From assembly GCF_037975245.1 (NCBI RefSeq), contig NC_092576.1, forward strand, positions 14,054,611 to 14,118,610: a stretch of DNA of 64,000 nucleotides, read 5' to 3'. Positions 1-11,200 of this stretch are shown in pieces (the stretch's first letter is position 1; each line of letters begins with the position of its first letter). The DNA comes from Apostichopus japonicus (lineage: Eukaryota; Echinodermata; Holothuroidea; Aspidochirotida; Stichopodidae). Both the position numbers and the translations under genes were made by a program. The notes beneath the pieces are model-generated. The model made no database searches and was not told the origin of the DNA. It saw nothing but the letters and a program-made list of their open reading frames with translations.

Positions 1-835
1 AAAGTTGAACCAACCTCATGCGTTCTAAGTGTTTTTCCATGATGCGAAAAACAAAACAATTGATATAATGCTTGACATGTTGTAATGTCTCGACTTACAA
101 CGTCCACGCCTGTAATGTACATGTATTTTCTTTGCTAATTTTGTTTTCATAGAATATCACAAATTTTCAAGAGAATTGATGCACAACCACCAATTCTAAG
201 ATTCGTTAAACCTGTTTTGTGTCGGTAACCACAACACCAAATATCAAACCTATCAGAGTTTATCATGCGTTGCAGCATTGACAAATAGAAACTCCCAGGG
301 GTTATGGTAATCAGCCAGTGAATACATGTATTCTGCATTTAATTTTAATGGGGGGGGGGGGTTACAACTGGTAATCACGAATTAATAATTAAATTTACTA
401 GTGGGCTTAATTGTACGTCGTCTCATTATGCACAAATTCCCGAACTGTGCGAACCGATACTGAATGAAATGGATCAAGTCTAGTATTACGGATTGGCTGC
501 AAGCTGAGGAATACCAGCACCGTACGCATACCCTCATCATACTAACGTTAGTTTTGTATTGCGAAAGATCCAACTTTTTTTCCAGAGGCCTAAAGAAGCA
601 CGCCTCCTTTTAACAGTTGATTCACTGCAATCAAGCATACTGCCCTTCTTCTGGTGCTAAAACCGATTTTCAAAAATTCCTCAAGTTGTATATCATCGTT
701 TTCATCTATTTTAATTTGTAATTGAAAATTCAATGAACGAGAACGAGTGCGAACGGTCGACGCACCTCGAATCTTTGATTGAAAAGTTCACGCACCGCCC
801 ACGATATAAATATGCAAGTTTGGCTGTCAGCCAAA
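1..835. other. Intergenic, no gene seen
   Basis: I see no exon-like open reading frame with splice signals and no recognisable protein similarity here. The stretch has a run of G at about 350-361 and is otherwise unremarkable AT-rich sequence. Confidence 0.5.
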
Positions 836-1005
836 TGAACGATCTCTGAGACGACCATCTCTGAGTGAACGATTACTGAATCACGACCACTTCTCAGTCG
901 CGACGGTTTCTAAGTCAAGACCATTACTGCTTGGACGGTTCCTTAAAGGTTGCGCAGCGATCTCTGTGAGAGGACGGTTTCTGGGTGAACGACCATCTCT
1001 GAGTG
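836..1005. repeat. Degenerate short tandem repeat
   Basis: Phrases such as GACCATCTCTGAGTGAACGA recur about every 20-45 bp with many changes (for example near 840, 855 and 985-1005). This looks like an old, decayed minisatellite. The open frame across its end is incidental. Confidence 0.45.
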
Positions 1006-1056
1006 GACCGCGCCTCACGTTGACCCTTTCCGCGTTCCATACTACTGTACCTACAT

Positions 1057-1408
1057 CAGTTGCTGCTCGCCAACTTGGAAATCATGTGACTGGAATCGAA
1101 GCAACCCACGGTTACCAAACGTTACCTTTGATTCCATGGAAACTTTGCTCAATCTTGACATCAAGAGAAGAAAGTTTCCCGGAATGTTATATGGCTATCA
1201 GCTATTTAGAATAATTCCCCTTTTTTAGGGTAGTACTTATGAAAGGTCAGCCATCACAAACAGATGGAATAGTTCTTTTCATCATTAACAAAGAAGGTTA
1301 CAAATTGTACGACATATTTTTCTTTCTTTGTTGTTAATAAGCAGCGATCTGTGTCACACTGCATCGCCCATTTTGAATTTCCATTACGAACTGTGTAATT
1401 CAGACTTT
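1057..1408 (+). repeat. Dispersed repeat family A, copy 1
   Basis: This block matches 4575-4936 in the same orientation over most of its length. Shared landmarks are CCAACTTGGAAATCATGTG, CCATGGAAACTTTGCTCAAT and CGCCCATTTTGAATTT. The copies differ by scattered substitutions and small indels, as expected for old interspersed copies. No coding capacity or terminal inverted repeat was recognised. Confidence 0.7.
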
Positions 1409-1914
1409 GTAGATAACAACTGGTTCTATTCAAAACAAGTCAGAGGCTTTTGCATTCATAAAAATATCTGCAATTTGTTGAAACTATACAGAAGCTGATG
1501 CTTTCATCAATAGTAATAAATAAATAGTAATAAAAGGTCAAACACGGTCTCAATACCTAAAGCAATAGAGGCCGGAGGGGCGACTTTTTTCCAAAACAGG
1601 TTGCAATTGTGTGTAAATAGTAGCTCATGATCGGTCGGAAAAGCTACCGTCATCACCATAGAAATTACTTTCACTTCGAGGTTATACCAAAATGTCTGCA
1701 TCAATTTTGTGCAATGAAGACATGCCTGTTCAAAATTACCCCGAAGCTTTTCGTATCTTTGGAATCTCTTGAGACATATACTAGCACACTAGTTTGTTTT
1801 ATGGTTGTATGATCTATACTCCATGTTTGATTGAAGTTTCTGTGACGGCATTAACATCACACAGTGACAATTTCGTACAGGGTGCATCACACGTGGGTTG
1901 TAGTTGCGTATATA

Positions 1915-2215
1915 TATATTGTATTGATATAGTATTGATATAGTATTGATATCGTATTGATATCGTATTGATGTCGTAAAGATGTCGTATTGATATCGTA
2001 AAGATGTCGTATCGATATCGTATTGATATCGTATTGTATTGATATCGTAAAGATGTATTGATATCGTATTGATATCGTATAGATACCGTATTGATATCGT
2101 ATAGATATCGTATTGATATCGTATAGATGTCGTATTGGTATCGTATAGATGTCGTATTGATATCGTATTGATATCGTATGGATGTCGTATTGATATCGTA
2201 TAGTTATTATATTGA
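1915..2215. repeat. Minisatellite of GATATCGTATT-type units
   Basis: About 300 bp built from 11-12-bp units (GATATCGTATT and GATGTCGTATA variants). The unit keeps a minus-strand frame open and gives a Tyr/Ile/Arg-rich translation that is not a plausible protein. Confidence 0.85.
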
Positions 2216-2699
2216 TATCCCTAGCAGTATTGACCAAGACAATCCTGCTGGGATCGAAGATAAGGTCCTGCAACTTTTCTTTTCATTTTGTTCATACTGA
2301 TTCACGGAAGTTTTTGGTCTATTACATGTTTAGCGATTATAAGTGATGGCTCACATTGAAAAAGTAAAATCTGTTACATACGATGAAGTGTATATTTGTT
2401 TTTACCTCCATGATAACACGGGAAAAAACGCACCGTAGTCTTAGTTGAAAAGAGACACATTTTTTACCAAAAAGAAAATTGTTGAATATCATCATCAGTT
2501 GTTTGCAATAATATCCTAAACTATTTGGGACTGAGGACACGAGCGTGGGAAATTATGAATTCAAAGTACGCCGCCTTCGAGTTGCGGTCAACAAACTTCC
2601 GTAGATCGAGGAGTTTATTAAGCTCTGCGAACCAAAGGCCCAGGTGTGCGATCGCTGACGTCATAATAAACTACACATTACCATATCGTTCCATTTTAA

Positions 2700-2945
2700 A
2701 GGCATTGAAAACTCGCCCAAAACCATGTGCCGCCCTCTGAAAAAGTTAACTTTCCGTTGCTTGCAAGTGAAGTCTTTTTCGTGTCGCTACAATATGCAGA
2801 CAGTAATGAAACGTAATACCTTGTTATCTTGACCTGAGATGTCCATGGCTGCTATGTACACAGTGTGTTGTGGGTTTTGACCGTAGCTGCATGTATTGAC
2901 TGTGCACTAGTGTCTAATTACCGACGGTAGCAAGTTGTGTGTGTA
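2700..2945 (+). repeat. Dispersed repeat family C, copy 1
   Basis: The reverse complement of this block is found at about 49628-49998. Landmarks are AAGTTAACTTTCCGTTGCTT, the TCGCTACAA/TTGTAGCGA stretch, CAGACAGTAATGAAA and the end ATTACCGACGGTAGCAAG. The second copy has an extra GTACATAC microsatellite inside. Class unknown. Confidence 0.65.
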
Positions 2946-3467
2946 TTTTCTGGGATCGATGGCGGTGTCTAACACTTCTGTTACAACTCATTCGAAACTA
3001 GGTCAGATTACCGGCATGATACGTTTATTTGAGCGCGATTCTTCAATGCCTTTAAACAGCTCAAGTGCCTCGAATAGCTTTAAAAATAGTTACAAAAGTT
3101 CTGTTAATATATACGGTACCATAGAAGTATACATCCAAAACGTTAACAAATTGACACTCATTGGTTTGTGGGTTTCTCGATAACTGATTTGATGATTTCC
3201 AGAGTCTAGAATTAATCATGCATGCAAATGCTTTCAAGAGTCAAATATATGAAGTAATTAGAACATATCGTTCCTTCAAATACTATTTCACACGTTTGGT
3301 AGTAATTGTAGTATTGTGGAGTTTGGTTCTGGATCTATTATTTTGCACTTTGACTGAATAATCGACCCTCTACATAGCGACACAAAAACTCATACGCTGT
3401 ATTTCAAGTATTAGGGGTGGAGATGCGCACGGTGACAAAAAGGCTACCGCTAAAATAATTAAGTATA

Positions 3468-3705
3468 GAGCCCTAGAGCCCGGTGCCTTCCAATCTTAAG
3501 ATCCCGGTTCGAGTCACTCCAAGATTAACGAATGTCGTCCAGTTACAGAGTTGTTGACAATTGACAATTCAAAATCATGGACGTTAAACATGAATCTAAC
3601 AGACTGACTTCGGTCAGCTTGCGGCTTTGATAAGCCAATGAGGCTTCTTCGCGAGTTCCTGCTGCATGAGGACCTAACATACATACATACATACATACAT
3701 ACATA
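3468..3705 (+). mobile_element. tRNA-derived SINE (family 1), 5'-damaged copy
   Basis: It carries a B-box-like stretch (ATCCCGGTTCGAGTCACTCC, 3501-3520), a body, the segment CTTCGGTCAGCTTGCGGCTT and a 3' tail of CATA/ACAT repeats at about 3677-3705. A second copy is at 42633-42880 on the minus strand and has a better A box. The A box of this copy is poor. Confidence 0.75.
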
Positions 3706-4332
3706 ATGGAGTCCCACGCGGCAGATCTTCACATACATGCAGCTATATACAGCATCGACAGCATTAATATTGACTGCACTACGGTAAACTTGGTGTTCCT
3801 TTCCAAGGGAATAGAACATATCCGAGATTCCCCTTCCAAATCGAAAGTAAACTAGAATATCACGTTATCATCGGTACTGTAGCTTAGGCCATTTATACAC
3901 ATCGAAGATGTGTCGCACCACAATGAATTGCTCCCATTGACTTACACACTAAACTCGTCACTTTCCAAGGCCGCTAGAGAATAGATAGAAATGTTCAACT
4001 GACGATATGTCGACCTACCAACCATGTGATAGCTGATGGCTTGGTCACTATAACAGCACATTCAACTTTTTCCACCATGCCAACCGTTTAGAGTTTGAGG
4101 TTGATCACAGTGCTCCCCAACCGGGCCATCTTGCCATTTGTCGCTCCGGAATCTTTTTGTTTCACCCAAGGTTTTCTAAAATACCTTAAATCACCTTCAA
4201 TCCACCAGATATTCAGACTATAATTAGTTTATTTCATCTTCTTCAACATCCAAGCATCAAAAAGAATGGTGATGAATCAGAAAATGCCAAAACATTTTTA
4301 ATACAGTATGTCACTTGAGGGTTATTTTCCGG
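3706..4332. other. Intergenic, no gene seen
   Basis: No gene is visible. A phrase near 3933 (CCCATTGACTTACACACTAAA) resembles the start of repeat family B (5411 and 46503), so the stretch may hold a diverged fragment of that family. Confidence 0.4.
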
Positions 4333-4434
4333 CAATGGTTAACCTCTCAAGCGGACATACACTACTCTTATTGTCGTGTGGTACCTGTTACAGTTCTACG
4401 GGGTAGAGTTCCTTTATTCTCTATAATGGAACTC
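4333..4434 (+). repeat. Direct repeat, left copy
   Basis: About 100 bp from CAATGGTTAACCTCTCAAGC to CTCTATAATGGAACTC is repeated in the same direction at 4942-5045. The two copies flank the family A block at 4575-4936. They could be short terminal direct repeats or the result of a local duplication. Confidence 0.65.
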
Positions 4435-4574
4435 TACTACTAAGGGAACTCTACTAAAGGGTCTATCACAGCGCTATCTGAATTTTGCACAACGACTCCA
4501 CGGCTACCCCATCTATTACATTTGCCAATGACCCTTCCATAAAGATTCATGCCTCTACCTACATAAGTTGCTGG

Positions 4575-4936
4575 AAATCTTGAGTATGGCTCTCCAACTT
4601 GGAAATCATGTGCCTGAAAATGAAGCAACCCACATTTACCAACCGTTACCTTTGATTCCATGGAAACTTTGCTCAATCTTGACATCCAGAGAAGAAAGTT
4701 TCCAGGAATGTTTTTGGCATATCAGCAATTTAGAATAATATATCTTTTTTATGGTAGCCCTAATGAAAGATCAGCCATTGCAAACAGACTGAATAGTTCT
4801 TTTCATCGTTAACAAAGAAAGGTTATAGATTGTACGATTTATTTTGTTGTTTTGTTAATTAATAGGCAGGGTTATGTGTCACACTTCACCGCCCATTTTG
4901 AATTTTCATTACGAACGGCATAATTCAAACTTGGTT
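4575..4936 (+). repeat. Dispersed repeat family A, copy 2
   Basis: Same family as 1057-1408. It lies between two 100-bp direct repeats (4333-4434 and 4942-5045), which copy 1 lacks. Confidence 0.7.
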
Positions 4937-4941
4937 TCTAT

Positions 4942-5045
4942 CAATGGTTAACCTCTCAGGCGGACGTGTACTACTCTAACTGTGGTGTGGTACCTGTTAC
5001 AGTTCTACGGGGTATAGTTTCTTTTTTATTCTCTATAATGGAACT
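4942..5045 (+). repeat. Direct repeat, right copy
   Basis: Partner of 4333-4434. It shares the string GTACCTGTTACAGTTCTACG and differs by a few substitutions. Confidence 0.65.
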
Positions 5046-5410
5046 TGGCAAATAGAAGTTCAAAATAACGTTTTGAATAAATAACATCATTTATCACTTT
5101 GATATTGGACCAGGGAGTAATGAAAATATTCAATCAGTGTGTGGATTATATAAATTTCACGTTTGTTTCATTTTCTAATTTGTGTTCTGGTAATAATGAC
5201 AGATTCGCACTATTTACTCATAATCTGTCTATTTCACAGTTCATATAAATATTAACAAAATTATCTTCAATTTTAATAACTCTGTTTTAGTAATTAATGT
5301 TTATTACCATACACGTTGATTCCCCCATTGTGTGTTTTTTTATGCGATAAGCCACCGACACTTCATGAAGATGAAACGTCGTGACAACGAGCCTAGCAGA
5401 TAACAAGCAA

Positions 5411-5850
5411 ACTCTGCCCTGAAGGTAGCATACGCCTATTAAAAGCCCCCATTGACTTACAAACTAAATCACAAAAAGTAATGTGGTCTCTAAGTCTAGA
5501 TAGAAGTTCTCACTAGCTAAGGGTTACCCATCACCGGATAGCTGACAAGTTGGCCTTTCATGGCACCATCAATTTTCCGTATCATGACCGCGCAGATTTT
5601 TGGCTATCAGAGCCTGAAATTGTCGTCAATTGTAGACAAACCTCTTCATTCAGTAGTAAACAATTTTCGCACGCTGCTCATGTGAGGCCTAATGGGGTCT
5701 ACAATTGCCTCAATTTTGCACCAAGTGTACTTCCATTAAGAAAAAGATCCCGGTTGATAACAGGTCAGGCTTTTTTGGCACTTTTCCTGAAAGAGAACAA
5801 TCCGGAGGATGGATACAGACTATACGAGTATGCCACCTGAAAGTAGTTCT
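5411..5850 (+). repeat. Dispersed repeat family B, copy 1
   Basis: It is similar over its whole length to 46503-46975, which lies in an intron of TYW2. Landmarks are GAAGTTCTCACTAGCTAA, GATAGCTGACAAGTTGGCCT and AACAATTTTCGCACGCTGCT. The short open frames inside are not conserved between copies. Confidence 0.75.
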
Positions 5851-5965
5851 AGAAAATTACTTATGGTCACCAAGCTTAGACCGCTTACACTGACGTCGAA
5901 TATCAATTGAGGGTAAGGGGTTCATGAGTGTGTGTGTGTCAATTGCCTTGAAGGTGTATCATGAA

Positions 5966-6307
5966 CAGGGACGTAGCCAGGGGGTGGGGAGCAATGGGAG
6001 CGGTCGCCTCCCACCCCCCCCCCAACCTCCCCTTTAAGTACCCCGAAAAATAAAATTTACTAAAAGCAGGAAATATCATTAAAGCCCTCTTTTCAGGCTG
6101 AAGAACAGCAAGCGACCCTTTTCAATCTTTTCCCTGAAAGTTCATCTATTACGTATTACAATATACTTATTATTGTTTATTTCCTTCAACGTGGGAGGCA
6201 TGTTGGGCAAAATTTTTCTTTGTACATTATGTAGCTCATTATGTGAAAATTATCCTTTCAAAATTCTGCTCCCCCCCCCCACTTTCAAATTTTAGGTAAC
6301 GTCCCTG
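5966..6307. mobile_element. hAT-like non-autonomous DNA transposon (MITE)
   Basis: The left end CAGGGACGTAGCC and the right end GTAACGTCCCTG are imperfect inverted repeats of the CAGGG...CCCTG kind typical of hAT elements. The flanks TCATGAA and CACATGAA share CATGAA and could be a decayed 8-bp target duplication. Runs of G and C lie inside the ends. No transposase is present. A related end occurs at about 24925-24979. Confidence 0.65.
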
Positions 6308-7682
6308 CACATGAATATGTACCTATAATCGGCATAAGAAGCCTGCCTTCTGCCTTGTGATACACAATTTCTAATTATGACTTTCCGCTGTTCCACACCC
6401 TGATGAGCTTCCTCCCTCCAGATAAATCTCACAACCATATCCTATATCAACATTATCGAAGGAGTGGGAACTCTAAAAGGAATGCTATTTGACAAAGGAA
6501 AATTATAAAGTTGCCACTTCCTTTGATCCAATCATCTGTTCATGAACAAGCTGTATTGCCATCCCAATGTGGCACCTTCACTGCAAATTTCACCAGAAAC
6601 AGCCAACAAGAAAGCAGAAGTAAGCCTTTAAAACAAAAACATACATTTTCCAGCGCTAGTCTCACATAAGCTCTATCCACATTAGTGGGTTGAGCTGATA
6701 ACATTTGGGCCCACCCGACGCAAAATTAAGTCCGGAACTTTTTGGACCCAGATGGTCCAAAATATTTAAGCCTACATGTACCAGCTATTAACCAACAACT
6801 GTATACCAAGTTTGGTTACAATCCGACTTAAGGTTGCGGAGTTATTGCAATGTAAAGGTGGGGGGTGGGGCGGTGAGGGGGGTGGCTAAGGTTGGTTTCC
6901 TTCTTGTTCAAAATTTGAAGCAAAATTGTTGCTTCTAAAGATTATCAGTGATTGTGAGAAAGAGTTTGAACAATAGTATCATAGAAAAAGAACACCAAAG
7001 CATGATAGATTTGTTTCACAACCTTCATTAGTTCTGCCTCACCAGTGGGCGAGACAAATAATTAGACGACATAAATAAAAAAAAAAAACGTTCTCAAATG
7101 CTTCACATTAATATTTTTCGAACAAAGATCATGGTGCTGTTGCATCTAGGATCACGGTGCTGATCGCAATCGAGGATCAGGGTGCTCTTTGCACCTAGGA
7201 TCAGTTTGAGGCAGTTGTCCTTCACAATAATCTTTTCCATACAATTTAAAGATGATGGTTAGGTTGGTATGTCCTTGTATCCCGGCTGCAAAGTAAACTT
7301 TCACAATATTGTTGCATACATATCACCAATTCTGACTATAAAAGTGTGTGTGTGCCGGACGGACGGACAAACAGACGAAGAGGGAAGAAATTGATGTTGG
7401 TGATGGAAGTCCTCTTAGAGCAAGAGCTTAAACAGTGAAAGTTTTTTTGAAGTGACTCCCAAGTAAGGGGAGTTGGGGGAACCCTCTCAAGACAACAACA
7501 AAAAATGGGAAAAAACAAGTTTTTAAACATGAGATGGTGCCATCAGAGGCATATTTAGGCTTTGAAAATATGTTCTATAATGTTAGGTCTGGTGCAAGTT
7601 TAAATTATGATCCACTTTTAATTTTTTGGGTGAAATTTAAGAGATTGGTAAGTTTCAAAACCACTTAGTTCAATACAGAAAG
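6308..7682. other. Intergenic, no gene seen
   Basis: No exon was recognised. It contains a short GGATCANGGTGCT tandem motif at about 7125-7205 (four loose copies of about 27 bp) and a G-rich patch at about 6857-6890. Confidence 0.45.
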
Positions 7683-7688
7683 TTTATT
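7683..7688 (-). other. Possible poly(A) signal of the p47 gene
   Basis: TTTATT on the plus strand reads AATAAA on the minus strand, about 450 nt after the p47 stop codon. It is a reasonable end for the 3' UTR, but AATAAA is common in AT-rich DNA. Confidence 0.35.
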
Positions 7689-8134
7689 TAATTATTTGTG
7701 TTTGTGTCTTACAACATTTTGACATATTTGAATATACTTCGTTTCTTTAAGAAACCAACAAAACTCCCAACCAATATGGGCATACGAGGCTTATGTTAAT
7801 GTCTCCCAAGCAGTGCCTGTTCCGGCCCCCCCCCCCCCTCCGATGGGAACAATTAAAGTGAATTTAGTGAACTTCATGGCCTTATAAAGTTGGCTGTCTA
7901 CAAGTTTATACTGCATCGTGAATTCTGGAGGTCAACTCTTAGTTCGTCGACAAGCCATGTTACTTAGAGATAAATCCTTCCTTCGGTCCGAGAGGTAAAT
8001 GACAGTCCCATGCCTCGTGCTTCATGCACGCTCCATAGAGATAAAGAGCTAGTGGATCGGCATCCAGATCTTGTCAGCAATACTCATTTACAAAAGTTTT
8101 CTCATCCCTTTTCCAGATTTTCTTCTCCTGTATC

Positions 8135-8267
8135 CTATGTCGACCTCTGAACGATGACAGCGTTCATCAGGTTAGCCTCTCCGATCGTCTGACTCTCGTC
8201 GTCCAAAACCTTGTTCGGAAATGTCGTCATCAGCTTGTAGGGGGTGGCTGCGTACTCCGGTCTCGAG
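8135..8267 (-). CDS. NSFL1C: p47 exon 10 (UBX end and stop)
   Basis: Acceptor CGACTCTCAG|C. It codes for [19 protein letters not shown] and ends NAVIVQRST followed by TAG at 8137-8135. The last residues match the family C-terminus. Confidence 0.94.
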
Positions 8268-11200
8268 CTGAGAGTCGATAGGGTTAAAGGAAAACACCAA
8301 AAATCGACTGAACCGAAAAACGAAATTGCTTGAAGCTAACTAAGTACTACCTCTTCCATATTAACGACTCCAATCACATAGGTTTTCAAATGTAGGGTGA
8401 TTCGACGAAGTAATGTGAAGTCTTGCGTCGACTGGTACCAACATAGAGACACAAGTTCGTGACTCAAATCAAGTCAGGGAAGACACTGTCATACTACTTG
8501 ACTTTGGCCTTAAAAGATAATAGCGACTCCTTCCTGACTCTTGATGACCAATATACCGACGATCGGATATGATATAATCGCCTTCGAATCGACTGTTCGT
8601 GAAACTGAAATTGCCACTGATCGAATAAAGACATTTCTTACTTGATGTGAATGTAAATTTTAGCTAATGGCAAGACGAGTCCATTCAATTAGATAAAAAT
8701 CTTGTCACTCAAAAGAAATCATACCAAGAACAAACATATAGAGAGAGCAACATTTTGTAAACATTGTCAAAAAAGTCCTCACTTGTTTCTCCCATCTTTG
8801 TGGTTATCAAATATTGTGTAGGCAAGGGTTTCTAACACTTTTGAAGAGAGATATTTTGAAGTATTGTTACTACATTCATCACTTCTCACCCATAGTAGCA
8901 TTCCATTCCAAACATTATGACATTTTTTCTACTCTTCACCTCAAAATTTCAAATTTGTTGATCATCGTGGATACTAGCATTACCAGAGAATAACCCACAC
9001 TCTGTCCGGGGTAATTAGCTAATATGCAAATTCATGACGGTCAAGCCTGCCTATAGGAGAACAGTCCTCCTCAAGTTCACTCGAGCATTAATAATTTGTT
9101 ACTTGAAAGCATAATCTACCCCAAGGAATGCCATTACGATTCATCCTTGAGCGCACCTAAATAATTGACCAGCCACCGTATGATTGTAAACACAAGTGCT
9201 GTATTGGTCAGCACTACTTTCCTGTGCGAAGACAAATTAGGCTTGACCACTGAAATAGTACAGTGTGTTTAATAATGAATTTGTGCAGAGGAGAATGGCT
9301 AGCATTACGAACTCAGGTAGATATATTCAATTCTCCCCTGTTTTTGGCCAAAAGCAGGGGTCTCAGGTGGTATTTGCTATAGGCGGTGGGGAAGACTGGA
9401 ATGGGTATCTAGGCTAGCACACTTTACACTGTGAAAGGCATTTATTAAATACAGATGGTTATGATGAGGTTAACAGTAACTTAGCGTGTAAATGACAAAT
9501 TCTTATCTTCGCAAACAGTTTTCACGTTTTCAAGGATACATTGCGATAAATCTTCTGATGTCTCCTACAGTATGCGTGTGGTTGAACTTTCCCGTTAACC
9601 TGAAACAGGACGGAGAGAGGAAGATAAAGATAGGAAAATCAATTCAAATTGATATTTAGATGTGTACACACACAAATACATATAATGTTCAAAGGATCGA
9701 ATTAAAATAATTACATATGGTCATTTCAAATGTACATTTGAAATTAATTGTACATAGATGTACAATGAATATACTTGTAAATTTTGTATGAGTACAAAAA
9801 AAATGGAAAAACAAAATGAAAAATAAAATATAGAAATTGTCAAACTACTCTCACACTTGTCTCTTTACTGTAACTACTGATAATTTTCAAAATCCCTCGG
9901 GTGATGTCAACATAGGCAATAATGGTCATTGTATCGTTATTTTGCTCTCTTTCTACCCCCGATGACCCAATTTGCTGTTCCGGACCGAACAGAATGTAAG
10001 ACCTGGTCGCCTGGAGAGACGACCGAGAAAAGTACCTGTAAAGTTTTGCCATGTAAAACTCAGTACTTGCTTCAATAAAACTACAATAATCTATAAACTG
10101 ACACCGACTACCTTATCACTTTCTGTCCTCCTTTTTTTGCACTTAAGACTTAATACGAAAGATCCACATCGTACTAAGTCTCACATCACCGGCCTCAACA
10201 AAGACTTGGGACCCCTTAATAAACTATCAGTTCTACAAACATATGTAATCGGTTCTTTGCTTCTTAATCCGCTTCCTGTATAGTCATGGTCTATTTGGTT
10301 TTAATTCCATCAATGCAACTTACACTTATCTAGCGTCATTCTTTCATTGTGTTACATTTTGTACTTTTCATTCGACTGCCATGTACTGCTGACGAAGGTC
10401 CCAGGGGGACCAAAAATTCCAATATATTTTTTAAATCTTTACTCCTTATTTGTCAATTATTAGTCATATCTTATTTCTCTGGTTTTTCTCTAATAATATT
10501 TTCTTTTGGAGTAAACATGGATTTTCGTATATTTTGATATATATATATATAGATATATATAAATGTATATGTATATATATATGTATATAAACACATATCA
10601 TTTGAACTTACCTAGATCCATTAGCTAATCTAAGTTGCAGTGTTGTGATTGGTTGAGATGAATCCACTTCCCACGATGATGATGATGATGTTGACCTTGG
10701 AGATGACCTAGCCTCTGTTGGGGTTCCTTGTGTGGATGGTGAATTAGCTTCTTGATGCTGGTCGCTGGCAAGTGTCGGTGCAATACTGCAGGAGAAGGGA
10801 GATGAAAACATTAGTCTTAGAAACTCGGGCATTTCAGGCTATCGATCTTTAGGCTGCACTGAGTCAATGAGGAAAGCTGCAGTAGCTGTAAAATCCCCTG
10901 CAGCAAGGCTGCACTAAAGACTGAATGAAAAACAATACCTAGGAATAATCTATTCAGTTGGTAGTTTTTGTGTAATAGTTTACTTTCACAATAAAAAACA
11001 GGCGATATGCACAATCTCACATGGTTTGCTACGTAATGAAATCATCACATGTTACAAAGCAAGACCCTACAAATTATTCCAGTAGGTAGTTTTGATACAA
11101 AAAGAAAGCAAAAATGGAAGATGGAGAAGAGAAAGTAGACAGATTTTTGGACAACCTGCTCTAGACCACATCCCGGACGGCCGAGTGTATAAAGGGTATA

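Noticed and set aside
2226-2265. Third copy of the GATCC hairpin / GAAAC motif
   Set aside because: AATCCTGCTGGGATCGAAGAT resembles it, but the CTGAAGA and GAAAC parts are changed, so similarity is too weak.
1887-2273. 128-codon frame on the minus strand
   Set aside because: It is a direct translation of the GATATCGTATT minisatellite.
5550-5893. Overlapping 96- and 62-codon frames
   Set aside because: They lie in dispersed repeat family B, and the frames are broken in the other copy at 46503-46975.
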